57,308 nt of DNA from Christensenella sp. UBA4263 (GCA_002395225.1 DGWH01000089.1:23951-81258); one strand, 5' to 3'. Positions 16,275 to 25,544 are shown, numbered from the stretch's first letter. Notes: generated by a model not told the origin, from the sequence alone. Numbers and translations are program-made.

Positions 16275-19274
16275 ATGAACAAAGTACTTGAGAGACTTCA
16301 GGACTATGCCCTGAAAGGACCTGATATCCCTGTTCTGTTTGATGAACTTCATGCCAAGGGTCTGACGTATTCCCAGTTGGATGAAATATCCGGAAAGGTA
16401 TACGGCTGGCTGAAGGAGCAGCGCATCAGAAAGGAAGATTTTGTTCTGATCCGTCTGCCAAGAGGCATCCTTCCCATCGTTGCCATGCTCGGCATCTGGA
16501 AGGCCGGTGCCGCCTGGGCACTGGTGGAGGATACCTATGCACCGGAGCGCATCGACTTTATCCGCAAAGACTGCGGATGCAAGCTGGAAATCTCAGCAGA
16601 AAACTGGGATGAAATCATGCGGCAAGATTCCCTCCCGGGATTTGAACCTGCGGATGATCACGATGCCGCCTATGCCATCTATACCTCCGGCACGACCGGC
16701 AACCCCAAAGGCGTCCTGCACGAGGTCGGCAATCTGGAAATGGCGGTCCAGTCCATCAAGGTCAACGGGACCATTCCGTTCCAGGAATCTGATCGCAGTG
16801 CACTGCTGGCCCCGATGAATTTCGTCGCCTCGGTCATCTTCACCGTTACGGCCCTGAGTATATACGGCGGCAGAAACTATGTGGTTTCCTATGAGACCAT
16901 TAAAAATCCGGGTGCCCTGGCCAGATTCTTCCTGTCAAAGCGCATTACCATTACTTTCCTGACTCCCTCCTATGTCCGTAAGCTGGGCAGCAACACCGGT
17001 CCGTTTCTCCGCATGCTCTTTGTGGGCAGTGAACCGGCCAATAATCTGTACAACAGGAAACTGGAACTGATCAACATCTATGCGGCCAGCGAATCCGGTT
17101 TCGCTGTCGGTTCCTTCAAAATTGACAAACCCTATGAGACCTGCCCCATCGGCCACCCCCAGGTCGATATCCGGATTCGTCTCCTGGATGAGGACGAGAA
17201 GGAGGTGCCGGCGGGTGAAATCGGCGAGCTGTGCTTTGAGAACCCCTATGTCCGCGGTTACATCCATCTGCCGGAGGAAAATGCCCGGGCATTCACGGAG
17301 GGAATGTTCCATTCCGGGGATCTGGCCCGTCTGGATGAAAACGGAAATTACATCCTGCTGGGCCGCCGGGGTGACATGATCAAGATCAACGGCAACCGCA
17401 TTGAGCCTGCGGAAATCGAGGCCGCCGTCAAGGAAGCGCTGGGCATCAAATGGTGTGCTGTCCGGGGATTTGAGGATGCGGACAAGAGTTTCCTGTGCGC
17501 CTACTACACCGAGGATGTCACCTTTGACAAAAACGAACTGCGGGAGGAACTGCTGCGCCGTCTGCCCTACTATATGATTCCCTCCTACTTCATGAAAATC
17601 GATTCGGTTCCTCTCAAACCCAACGGCAAAATGGACCGGATGGCACTGCCCGAACCGGATTCCAGCGATTTCCAGAGCAGCTATGTCGCACCGGAAAATG
17701 AAACACAGGAAGCGATCTGTGAGGCCATGGCCGAAGCGCTGCACATCGGCCGCGTCGGCATCCGGGATGACTTCTATGAGATGGGCGGCGATTCCCTGAG
17801 CGCCATCGAAACCATCAGCAAATGTGCCCTGCATGGTCTCACGACCAGCATGATTTTCCGCGGGAGAACACCGGAAAAGATCGCGGCGCTTTACGAGGAA
17901 TTCTGCCAAAACAATCAGGACGGTTCCATAGATGACATCAATGAGGAATCCATCGCCGAGGAACATCTGCTGACCACCGAGCAGACCTACATGGTGGATT
18001 ATCAGCTCTACACCCCGGATTCCACCATGTTCAACCTCTACTCCATGCTGAAAGTGGATCCGGAGGTCATCGACCTGGAGGCGCTCATGGAAGCGGTGGA
18101 CACCGTCATCCACCATCATCCTGCCCTGCTGACCACCATGCATTTCCGCAAAGACGGAAGCATTGTCCAGCGGTACACGCCGGACTGTGCCCGTGAACTG
18201 TATATCGAAAAACTGACTGACTGGGAATTCCGCAACGCCATGAAGGATACCCTGGTACAGCCCTTCCAGGTCATCGGCGGCACTCTGTACCGCTGCCGTT
18301 TCTTCAGGACGGAAAAAGCCGGTTATCTCTTCTTTGATGTCCATCATACCGTCTCCGACGGCACCTCCATGAAAGTCCTCATGGCCGATATTATCAAAGC
18401 TTATATGGGAATGGATCTTGACAAAGACTATTATTACGCCATGCTCAGATCCCGTGAAACCATCCACAGCACGCCTTTCTACAAGGAATGCCGCCGGTAC
18501 TTTGAGGACAGATATGAAGGCATTGCCTGGTCCACCCATCCCAAAGTTGATCAGGAATCCCGTGAAAATGACTATGGCTGCCTCACCTGCAGCATGGGCA
18601 TCCTTCAGCCCCAGATGAACGCCATTGAAAGGGCTTACCGGGTCAGCCGCAACGAATTCTTCATCGCCGTGGCCGGTCTTGCTATCTCCCTCTACAATGA
18701 CGCCAGCGACATCAAGGTCTGCTGGATTTACAACGGACGGGAGGAAAGCCACCTGATCAACACGGTGGGTCTGCTTTACCGTGACCTGCCTGTGGGAATG
18801 CGTCTTTCCGACTCACTCACCCTGCGTGAACTGTTTTCGGATGTCCATGATCAGGTAGAGCAGGGCATTGCGCACAGCTGTTATCCTTATGTGGAAATGA
18901 ACGCCAATACCGGCATTTCGGAAAATGAACTGGTCTGCGTGCTGTATCAGCGGGATATCCGCGAGGTAAGCGGAACGGAGGACTTTAACATTTCCACCGT
19001 GGATATCCGGCAGAATCATGCCGCCTCCGAGAACATTCTGGATATTCAGATTCTGGATGCCTCAAAAGGCCTTGAGATGACCCTGGATTTCTCTGCCAGC
19101 CGCTATAAGCTGGAGAGCATGAAGCGCTTCCAGGAACTGTATATTAAGCTGGCTCAGGAGATGGTGACCCACAGCTCCCAGTCCGATATCACCATCCGGG
19201 AAATTCGGGATAAAGTGGCGGACCGGAAGTCATTCTTCCACTCATTTATGAGTATCTTCACCAAAAAGCGGTAA
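16275..19274 (+). CDS. NRPS-like protein, adenylation-carrier-condensation (A-T-C)
   Basis: This 999-residue cytosolic megasynthase-like protein has a single module in unusual A-T-C order. The adenylation domain (1-460) shows YTSGTTGNPKG near residue 136, HSGDLARLDENG, GRRGDMIKINGNRIEPAEIE and the PNGKMDR loop. The carrier domain (470-545) has GGDSLSAI, whose Ser near 507 takes the phosphopantetheine arm. The condensation-fold domain (560-960) has HHTVSDG near 690. There is no thioesterase or reductase. Inferred: it activates an amino or related acid and joins it to an acceptor. A MATE exporter and a phosphatase/STAS pair follow in the same direction. No PPTase is in the window. Confidence 0.88.
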   Translation: MNKVLERLQDYALKGPDIPVLFDELHAKGLTYSQLDEISGKVYGWLKEQRIRKEDFVLIRLPRGILPIVAMLGIWKAGAAWALVEDTYAPERIDFIRKDCGCKLEISAENWDEIMRQDSLPGFEPADDHDAAYAIYTSGTTGNPKGVLHEVGNLEMAVQSIKVNGTIPFQESDRSALLAPMNFVASVIFTVTALSIYGGRNYVVSYETIKNPGALARFFLSKRITITFLTPSYVRKLGSNTGPFLRMLFVGSEPANNLYNRKLELINIYAASESGFAVGSFKIDKPYETCPIGHPQVDIRIRLLDEDEKEVPAGEIGELCFENPYVRGYIHLPEENARAFTEGMFHSGDLARLDENGNYILLGRRGDMIKINGNRIEPAEIEAAVKEALGIKWCAVRGFEDADKSFLCAYYTEDVTFDKNELREELLRRLPYYMIPSYFMKIDSVPLKPNGKMDRMALPEPDSSDFQSSYVAPENETQEAICEAMAEALHIGRVGIRDDFYEMGGDSLSAIETISKCALHGLTTSMIFRGRTPEKIAALYEEFCQNNQDGSIDDINEESIAEEHLLTTEQTYMVDYQLYTPDSTMFNLYSMLKVDPEVIDLEALMEAVDTVIHHHPALLTTMHFRKDGSIVQRYTPDCARELYIEKLTDWEFRNAMKDTLVQPFQVIGGTLYRCRFFRTEKAGYLFFDVHHTVSDGTSMKVLMADIIKAYMGMDLDKDYYYAMLRSRETIHSTPFYKECRRYFEDRYEGIAWSTHPKVDQESRENDYGCLTCSMGILQPQMNAIERAYRVSRNEFFIAVAGLAISLYNDASDIKVCWIYNGREESHLINTVGLLYRDLPVGMRLSDSLTLRELFSDVHDQVEQGIAHSCYPYVEMNANTGISENELVCVLYQRDIREVSGTEDFNISTVDIRQNHAASENILDIQILDASKGLEMTLDFSASRYKLESMKRFQELYIKLAQEMVTHSSQSDITIREIRDKVADRKSFFHSFMSIFTKKR

Positions 19275-19361
19275 ACTCTGAAAAATGCCCTGTCGCGCGG
19301 CGACCATTTGTCACCTGCCTATGCAGAGAACAAATGAGAGGCCCGGAAAGAAGGAAAAAGA

Positions 19362-20714
19362 TTGTCAGAGAAGAAAGTGAATGAGCAGGATCTGGAACTG
19401 GGACAGAATTTTACGTTCGGTTCCCTGCTCAGGTTTGTTGCCCCCAGTATTTTTACCTTTGTCTTCATCGCCTTATACCAGCTCGTCGACGGAATGTTCA
19501 TTGAACGCTATGTGGGCGAGATGGCCATCAGCGCCACCAACCTGTTCTATCCCCTGCTGGGCCTTTTTGTTGCCACCGGCATCATGCTGGGCAGCGGAGG
19601 AAATGCCCTCGTCGTCCGGCTGGTCGGCGAGGGCAAACCGCAGGAGGCCAGCCGCGTCTTCTCCGGTCTGCTTGAGCTGACCCTTATCCTGGGTGTCCTT
19701 TCCGTTATCGTGACGCTGCTTTTCAAGGAGCCCATCATGCGGTTCTGCGGGGCCACGGACGGAAACATCGGGTACCTTCGGGATTATTACGTCATCATGT
19801 GCGCCTTCGCCCCCGCCATCATCCTGCAGTCCATGCTGGGCATCACGATTATCGGCGAAGGGAAGACTGTGGTGGCGGCCGTGGTGATCATGATCGGCGG
19901 CATTCTCAACTGTGTTCTTGACTACATCTTTATGGCCAAACTCAAAATGGGCATTTTCGGCGCAGGTCTGGCAACGGTCATCGGGTACTTCAGCACCATC
20001 GTCTATGCGGTCTGGTTCTATCTGGGAGCAAGAAAGAGTTCATACCGGCTGCATCTGGTTTCCATTGACATGCGGGCCATGGGTCAGATCTGCTTCAATG
20101 GTTCCTCGGACATGATTTCAAACCTCGCCGGCGGCATTACGGCTCTTTTCATGAACCATCTTGCTTACCGTTACTACGGAGAGGTGGGAGTCAGTGCCCT
20201 TTCGGTCTGGAGTTATCTGACATTCCTGATCATGGCCGTCTTCATGGGCTTTACCTCCGCCGTGGAACCGGTGCTCTCCTACCACTACGGCAGCGGCAAT
20301 ATCCCCATGCGGCGCCGGGTCTTCCGGCTGAGCATCCGCTGGTGCCTGATTATCGGGTTCCTGCTGATGATTCTCCTGTATCTGTTCCGCAACGCGGCCA
20401 TCGAGCTGTTCTTTGACCCCGGTTCGGAGTACTTTAAAATCGCCTATCAGGGCTATATTATCGCCCTGCCGGCCTGCCTGATGGTTGGCATCAATATCTT
20501 CGGTTCCGGCGTTTTCACCGCTTTTTCCAACGGTGTGGTATCCGCACTGTTGTCGGCCGCCAGAACGTTCCTCATTCTGACCGCCTGTCTCTACGGCATG
20601 ACCGCTCTGTTCGGAGGCCTGGGCCTGTGGAGTGCCTGGCCGACAACCGAGGCGCTGAGCCTGGTCATGACTGCTCTGTTTCTGCGTCATTATCAGCCGC
20701 GCTATCAGTACTGA
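19362..20714 (+). CDS. MATE family efflux transporter
   Basis: This 450-residue inner-membrane antiporter has about 12 TM helices. It has the family features FVAPSIFTFVFIALYQLVDG in TM1, and the GSGGNALVVRLVGEGK loop after TM2. MATE proteins export cationic drugs or natural products using Na+ or H+ gradients. The start is TTG at 19362, with AAGGA about 7 bases upstream. It begins 88 bases after the NRPS-like gene, so it is plausibly the exporter of that gene's product. Confidence 0.88.
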   Translation: MSEKKVNEQDLELGQNFTFGSLLRFVAPSIFTFVFIALYQLVDGMFIERYVGEMAISATNLFYPLLGLFVATGIMLGSGGNALVVRLVGEGKPQEASRVFSGLLELTLILGVLSVIVTLLFKEPIMRFCGATDGNIGYLRDYYVIMCAFAPAIILQSMLGITIIGEGKTVVAAVVIMIGGILNCVLDYIFMAKLKMGIFGAGLATVIGYFSTIVYAVWFYLGARKSSYRLHLVSIDMRAMGQICFNGSSDMISNLAGGITALFMNHLAYRYYGEVGVSALSVWSYLTFLIMAVFMGFTSAVEPVLSYHYGSGNIPMRRRVFRLSIRWCLIIGFLLMILLYLFRNAAIELFFDPGSEYFKIAYQGYIIALPACLMVGINIFGSGVFTAFSNGVVSALLSAARTFLILTACLYGMTALFGGLGLWSAWPTTEALSLVMTALFLRHYQPRYQY

Positions 20715-20768
20715 TTCGCCCGTTTGAGAGGGATCTGCCGAAACCGCCTGCCGGTTTAACGAGGGGAC

Positions 20769-22559
20769 ATGAAAGTGAACAGTAAACGAAAAAACGGGAA
20801 AATCCGCCGCCAGTCTCTGCGGTTCAAACTCAATATTGTCACGGTCTGCAGCATTCTTTTTGTGGCCATTGGCCTGGTCATGCTGCTCTACCGATCCAGT
20901 GGGGTTCTGATTATTCGTTCTTTTAAAGGCCGTACAGAAAGAGCAGCGGAACATCTCCATGAACTGAGTTCAACGGCCGAATTGGATTACATCTGGGAGA
21001 TCATCCAGACGGAAGAATTCGAGCAGGTACGGGCCGAGGCAGAGCGTCAGCAGGATGACACCATTCTAAGAGAATGGATGTATACCATAGACGGCCCTTT
21101 CTCCTCACTGCTGACTGGAGAAGAAAAAGAGTCGCTTGCTTATGGAACATTGGGGTTTGTCGTTGATAATCTTCGGGCCATCCTCGATCTGGTCAAATCC
21201 GATTTTGGCATGAAATCGGTTTACTATCAGAAAATAGTCGGAACGGATACCTATGATCTTCTGAACGACAGCGGTGAACCTCTATGGACGATGGGAAGAA
21301 AAGAGATTCCGCTTGAAGAATTCGAAGAATACGGCGAGCGGGATGATGTTCCCCCCACCATCTATCATTCCGAATACGGATGGCTGTGTACCGCCTGTAA
21401 GTATCTGGAATCCGAGGCGTATCATCATCCGTCGGGATTCGCCTGTGCAGATCTGGATATGAATGAGCTGGTTGGGGAGCAGCGCTATTTCCTGCTCAGC
21501 AGCATTCTCGCCGTTATTCTTCTAACCGTCTTTGCGGTCCTTGCCAACCTGTTTATCCTGCAGCGGCTGGTCGTCCATCCCCTGAAACTGCTGGCAAAAG
21601 GAACCGCCGAATTTGTCAGCGGAGCCGACGGCTATTCCGAGGCCTCCGTTATTCATATGAATCTGAGACGGAAGGATGAAATTTCGGACCTGTACGCAGA
21701 AATCCGTTCCATGCAGAAACACATTATCACGGATACAGACCGGCTCAAAAAGGTCACGGCCGAGAGGGAACGCATTGATACGGAACTGGGCCTGGCCTCC
21801 CGCATACAGCTCATGTCTCTGCCGAAGATCGAGGGTGAGTTTGCCGAACGCACTGAATTCACCCTTGGAGCCAGCATGCTTCCCGCCCGGAACGTCGGCG
21901 GCGATTTCTACGATTTCTTCTTCCTGGATCCCACCCATCTGGCTCTGGTCATCGCGGATGTTTCCGGAAAAGGCATTCCCGCTTCCCTGTTCATGATGGC
22001 TGCCATGAACCAGATCCGCGGCTGCGCCTCCCCCGGCAAGACTCCATCTGAGATCCTCACCGCAGCCAATCTGCTTCTGTGCCGGAACAATCCCCTGCAT
22101 ATGTTTGTGACGGTCTGGATGGGCATTCTGGACCTTGAAAGCGGCCTCCTGATCGCCTGCAACGCCGGCCACGAAAATCCGGTTCTCGGTCATCTCGACA
22201 CGCCCTTTGAGTTCATCCACGACCCCCACGGAATGGTGCTGGGCGGCATGAAGCGCGCCAAATATAAAGACTATACCCTGAGCCTTGCGCCCGGAGATGT
22301 CCTGTTTGTCTACACGGACGGCGTTCCCGAGGCGGCCAACAGCCAGGAAGCCTTCTTCGGAGAGGAACGGCTGCTGGATACGCTGAACCAGACGCAGGAC
22401 CGCACCCCCGCCCATCTTCTGCAGCAGCTTAAAGCCGGCGTAGACGCATTCGTAGAAAACGCACAGCAGTTCGACGATCTTACCATGCTCTGTATCCTCT
22501 ACAACGGCCCCGCCCAAACGGATCCGGCCGGGCCGGGTGCCGCCGGCTCTCAGCCCTGA
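20769..22559 (+). CDS. Membrane sensor SpoIIE-type PP2C phosphatase
   Basis: This is a 596-residue receptor phosphatase. TM1 is at about 22-45, followed by an extracellular sensor region 46-235, TM2 at 236-262, a HAMP-like linker with coiled coil to about 345, and a PP2C/SpoIIE domain to 585. Metal-binding motifs are GGDFYDFFF (about 377), VIADVSGKGIPASLF and FVYTDGVPEA. It should dephosphorylate a phospho-STAS protein, and one is encoded next. ATG at 20769 is very close to the AGGGG site; GTG at 20775 has better spacing. No RsbW-type kinase gene is present here. Confidence 0.88.
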   Translation: MKVNSKRKNGKIRRQSLRFKLNIVTVCSILFVAIGLVMLLYRSSGVLIIRSFKGRTERAAEHLHELSSTAELDYIWEIIQTEEFEQVRAEAERQQDDTILREWMYTIDGPFSSLLTGEEKESLAYGTLGFVVDNLRAILDLVKSDFGMKSVYYQKIVGTDTYDLLNDSGEPLWTMGRKEIPLEEFEEYGERDDVPPTIYHSEYGWLCTACKYLESEAYHHPSGFACADLDMNELVGEQRYFLLSSILAVILLTVFAVLANLFILQRLVVHPLKLLAKGTAEFVSGADGYSEASVIHMNLRRKDEISDLYAEIRSMQKHIITDTDRLKKVTAERERIDTELGLASRIQLMSLPKIEGEFAERTEFTLGASMLPARNVGGDFYDFFFLDPTHLALVIADVSGKGIPASLFMMAAMNQIRGCASPGKTPSEILTAANLLLCRNNPLHMFVTVWMGILDLESGLLIACNAGHENPVLGHLDTPFEFIHDPHGMVLGGMKRAKYKDYTLSLAPGDVLFVYTDGVPEAANSQEAFFGEERLLDTLNQTQDRTPAHLLQQLKAGVDAFVENAQQFDDLTMLCILYNGPAQTDPAGPGAAGSQP

Positions 22560-22591
22560 ACAAACAACAGCAAAGAAAGGAACGCATCACA

Positions 22592-22894
22592 ATGACAGTT
22601 GAATTTAAAACCAATGGCAGCGAACTGACCGTCATCCCCGAGGGACGCATTGACACCAATACCGCCCCGGTCCTTGAGCAGTTAATGGCTCAGCAGGTTT
22701 CGGGAATCAACTCCATCCTCTTCGATCTCGAAAAGATCAACTACATTTCCTCCGCCGGACTGCGTGTCCTGCTGTACTACGCCCAGCAGATGGAGGAAAT
22801 AGACGGAACGATCAAGGCCATTAATGTAAGCGACGAAATCCGCAAGATCTTCGATATGACCGGCTTCCTCGACATTCTGAACGTGGACGACTGA
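22592..22894 (+). CDS. STAS domain anti-sigma factor antagonist (RsbV/SpoIIAA-like)
   Basis: This is a 100-residue soluble protein covering one STAS domain. The loop EKINYISSAGLRVLLYY carries the Ser (about residue 52-53) that an RsbW/SpoIIAB-type kinase phosphorylates and a SpoIIE-type phosphatase resets. It lies 32 bases after the phosphatase gene, with AGAAAGGAAC upstream. The kinase and target sigma factor are missing from the neighbourhood. They may be elsewhere, or the output may be a non-sigma partner. Confidence 0.92.
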   Translation: MTVEFKTNGSELTVIPEGRIDTNTAPVLEQLMAQQVSGINSILFDLEKINYISSAGLRVLLYYAQQMEEIDGTIKAINVSDEIRKIFDMTGFLDILNVDD

Positions 22895-23013
22895 TTCATT
22901 CCCTGTCCGTCCCCGATGCCTTTTGTCTCAATTTCCTTCCTGCCTTCCTCGTCTATGCCGGTTTTTCGCCAGGACGACACAGCAGCACCCGGATCTGATG
23001 GTTCGGCTGTGTA

Positions 23014-23066
23014 ACATAAAGTCAGGGCCCTGCCTTATCTGATAAAGCAGGGTCCTGATTTTATGT
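23014..23066. terminator. Long bidirectional terminator hairpin
   Basis: ACATAAA-TCAGGGCCCTGC pairs with GCAGGGTCCTGA-TTTATGT, with an inner TTAT/ATAA. It separates the convergent STAS gene and the truncated minus-strand gene at 23101. Confidence 0.85.
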
Positions 23067-23100
23067 TGTCTTGCTACTTGAAAAAAACTTCTTTGCTTCA

Positions 23101-23355
23101 TCAATGCTTTGACGTGTATGCCCCTTCAAGGGCTATTCTCGCTTCAGGTACCTCTTCTCTCAATAATTCGATAAGGTCTGTTTCAAAGTTGTCTCTTTTC
23201 AATTTTTCATACAACATGTAAATGTTTTGTGCTGCAGGTAAACAGATAACCAGCGACTCATACTTTCCTTTGAAGAAAGTGCTCGTCATCTCTTTTATAA
23301 AGCGATAATCTCTGCTCACGCCTTCAACGATAAAACATTTTACTGGCTTACTCAT
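23101..23355 (-). pseudogene. Truncated TOPRIM-like partner of the AAA ATPase
   Basis: This frame is 84 residues long. It starts at ATG 23355, 8 bases inside the end of the ATPase gene, so translation is coupled. The N-terminus CFIVEGVSRDYRFIKEM fits the first strand of TOPRIM or RloB-like nuclease partners (VEGxxxxxF). The usual later DxD segment is missing. The frame stops after ARIALEGAYTSKH, right before the terminator at 23014-23066, and full-length partners are about 190-200 residues (compare 41122-41631). The effector is probably dead, and the ATPase orphaned. Confidence 0.6.
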
Positions 23356-24463
23356 TAAAAGCCCCCGCTTTATACATTTTTTGCAGGTTGTGTGCCTTAC
23401 GTAATTCTTTTTCTGTCCTTTTATCCAGAGGGCATATTTTATTATGATCAATAATGAAATATGCATCTGGCCGGAGAAGCTCATTTGACAGCAGATCCGT
23501 ATTATGTGTTGTCAAAAATACCTGAGTACCTGCCAGGGAGCGAACAAGTCTGACTAAATCCTGAGATAATTTAAAGTGATAAAAGGCATCATATTCATCA
23601 ATAAAAACAAATGAAGCCTTTGACATCAGTGTGTACCAATAGTAAAACAATGCAAGCGATCTAGTTCCGCTAGAAGCTATTTTACTGAATGGAACAGTCT
23701 GACGTGGGAATTTGCAGAATATTTCGTTGTTTCCATTGACATCTAAAGCTACGAGATGATAATCAATGCCTTGTTCCCGAAGAAAGCTCTCAAATTCCTT
23801 CATTTTTTCATTGCGTATAATTCCCTGAGTATATGAGTCCTCTCCAATGGTTAACCCCTGATATCTGTTGCTGTCCAGTGAATAAAACATAAGCATATTA
23901 TCCACAAAAGATGTAAAAGAAACAAACGCTTTATTAATTTTATTATTTTCCAGAATAGCGTTGTTTTTAATATATTTTACTCTTGATAACCTTTCTAAAC
24001 CAGCCTGCAGTTCAGACGTGAATTGGAGTGTTTCAGCACCTTTGAGAATCGTGTACCCATTTCCTGTATTAAAATCATAACTTACAACTTCTTTGTCATC
24101 AATAATTAGCGTTTCATATGCCAAAGTAGCCGCATCTTTTTTCCCATATCTGTAAATCACCTCTACACCATCGAACATAAAAACATACTCAAATTCTGCT
24201 ATTGGCTTATTGCTGGAAAGATTCAGATAAATCGAGTATTTTTCAAACGCCTTTTCCTTATCCGTCAAATGAAGGATGATGTCAAATATGGCTAATGCAA
24301 GATTGGATTTGCCGCTTCCATTAATTCCATAAATAATCCCTTTGCTAATGCAGCCATTCTGAACAATCATATCATTGAATTCATAATTCGAAGGGCTATC
24401 CAGTTCAAAAACTGCACGTTGTTCAAAATTCTTGAAATTAATGACTGAAAATCTTTTCAGCAT
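23348..24463 (-). CDS. AAA15-type ATPase, probable phage-defence component
   Basis: This is a 371-residue soluble protein of the ABC/SMC-like AAA15 class. The N-terminus MLKRFSVINFKNFEQ is the typical first strand. Walker A is GINGSGKSN (about residue 48), the signature-like region is KIASSGTRSLALF (about 262), Walker B is SFVFIDEYDAF (about 288) and a THNTD switch follows. Related ATPases in OLD, PARIS, RloAB and AbiLii-like systems control a nuclease partner. Here the partner gene overlaps its 3' end but is truncated. The start is supported by GGAGG 8 bases upstream, which is the end of an R1 repeat. Confidence 0.82.
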   Translation of the reverse strand: MLKRFSVINFKNFEQRAVFELDSPSNYEFNDMIVQNGCISKGIIYGINGSGKSNLALAIFDIILHLTDKEKAFEKYSIYLNLSSNKPIAEFEYVFMFDGVEVIYRYGKKDAATLAYETLIIDDKEVVSYDFNTGNGYTILKGAETLQFTSELQAGLERLSRVKYIKNNAILENNKINKAFVSFTSFVDNMLMFYSLDSNRYQGLTIGEDSYTQGIIRNEKMKEFESFLREQGIDYHLVALDVNGNNEIFCKFPRQTVPFSKIASSGTRSLALFYYWYTLMSKASFVFIDEYDAFYHFKLSQDLVRLVRSLAGTQVFLTTHNTDLLSNELLRPDAYFIIDHNKICPLDKRTEKELRKAHNLQKMYKAGAFNE

Positions 24464-24467
24464 TCAT

Positions 24468-24572
24468 GACTCCTCCTTAATGACCCATAGTCTGGTCTTT
24501 CTCTACCGCAATTTGCTGATGCTCACGCCTTGACAATCTGTCGCTTTGCGACAAGATCTTTCCTTTTAGATC
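24468..24572 (-). repeat. Repeat R1 copy forming the leader of the AAA ATPase gene
   Basis: Blocks CTCCTCCTTAATGACCCATAG, TCTGGTCTTTCTC, TGCTGATGCTCACGC, TTGACAA and the hairpin CTGTCGC-TTT-GCGACAAG are present. On the minus strand its AAGGAGG is the ribosome site of the gene at 23348-24463. Confidence 0.85.
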
Positions 24573-25381
24573 GTGCCATTTGAAGTATATCCAAAAGTGT
24601 CTGCCTGGTCAATGCGTTCCGTAAAAAAAATACGGTACACCCGGATAAATTTTACGAGGCATGATATCATATCTTATCTAAAATCGGCATTTTCTGTATG
24701 GAGGTCTCCTTTCTTCCGGAGCTCATTTCGGCTTTTGCAGATACTTTCCTCGTTCTATCCATCTCTCCATCACCATGTCCTCCCGAAAGATTCTGGGTAA
24801 ATACGCATTTTTTACGAGTATGCTATAAACCATTTCTTTCTCAAAGCAAGTGATGGTCGTCTTTTGGCGTATTTACGCCAGTTTTTTTCAGAAAGAGCGG
24901 AAATCCTCACGCAGACACCGGTTGCGAAACCTTCATCTGAGATTCTGTCGCGCATCTATAAAAGATGCGTTAGACAGGCGGAGAACCGGATGTATCGAAA
25001 GGTGCCCGTCCGGCTCGGGAAGGGGCGTTGGGAAACCTACACGACTACGGTCGTGAAAGGCACCCATCGCTTCCTTCATGGCTGTTACGGCCGCCGCAAC
25101 GCCTTGCTAGGCACAACAAAAACCGTCGACCTGACAGGGCCTTGCCCCATCAAATCCGACGGTTATCCATCTCGAATATTGTATTCAGTCTCATTGCAAG
25201 CCTCAAAAAAAAGGCTCAAACAATCTGCAGGAAATGGCTCACACAGAAGGTTTGCGCACAGTTTATCTGCAGGTCAGTACATCAAGAATCCTTTCAAATT
25301 CGATGTCTGGTGTCCCGTGAATAAACGTGATGTAGAAGTCCTTATGTCCAATCGTCTTTATGCCGCTGTTCATTTTAATAT
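24573..25381. other. Gene-poor stretch holding a group II intron remnant
   Basis: No convincing protein gene. The open frames on the plus strand (to about 184 residues) match no family I know and run through RNA-like hairpins: GCGCATCT/AGATGCG at 24949, CACGAC-TACG-GTCGTG near 25040, and CCGTCG/CGACGG at 25124-25165. Similar text (AAAACCGTCGGACCTGACAGG) recurs near 52570. Confidence 0.5.
24983..25016 (+). ncRNA. Group II intron domain V remnant
   Basis: This is exactly 34 nt. GAACCGGATG pairs with CGTCCGGCTC, with the two-base bulge and an upper stem GTATC-GAAA-GGTGC capped by a GAAA tetraloop, which is the defining layout of domain V. It is followed by GGGAAGGGGCGTTGGGAAACC, the kind of text that leads into domain VI. 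The catalytic AGC triad position reads AAC, giving an A-C mismatch where G-U is usual. No reverse transcriptase or other intron domains are seen, so this is a 3' fragment. Confidence 0.55.
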
Positions 25382-25492
25382 CTATTTTTTGTTATTAAAA
25401 ACCTTCACTGTTCCATGATGTCTTTCGACCACATCATCAATGATATGCTCAATTTCATCGTCAAGGGGCTTCCCGACATAGTCTTTGTACAT
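25382..25492 (-). CDS. Small protein, 36 residues, unknown
   Basis: A short frame with an excellent ribosome site (GAGGAGG, 5 bases before ATG) encodes MYKDYVGKPLDDEIEHIIDD followed by a basic tail ending NNKK. It is acidic then basic and has no TM segment. A -10-like TATAAT at 25567-25572 and operator-like repeats lie upstream. It could be a small regulator, an antitoxin-like peptide or the intact start of a truncated gene. Confidence 0.4.
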   Translation of the reverse strand: MYKDYVGKPLDDEIEHIIDDVVERHHGTVKVFNNKK

Positions 25493-25544
25493 AGTACCTC
25501 CTCATTTCTAACTTGCAAAGAGGAAACAGCAAATAGAAAAACAG

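Noticed and set aside
16935..18752. 605-residue minus-strand frame
   Set aside because: Antisense to the A-T-C gene; shadow of GC-biased third positions.
24864..25418. 184-residue plus-strand frame as a gene
   Set aside because: It runs through the domain V hairpin and other RNA-like stems and lacks a ribosome site.
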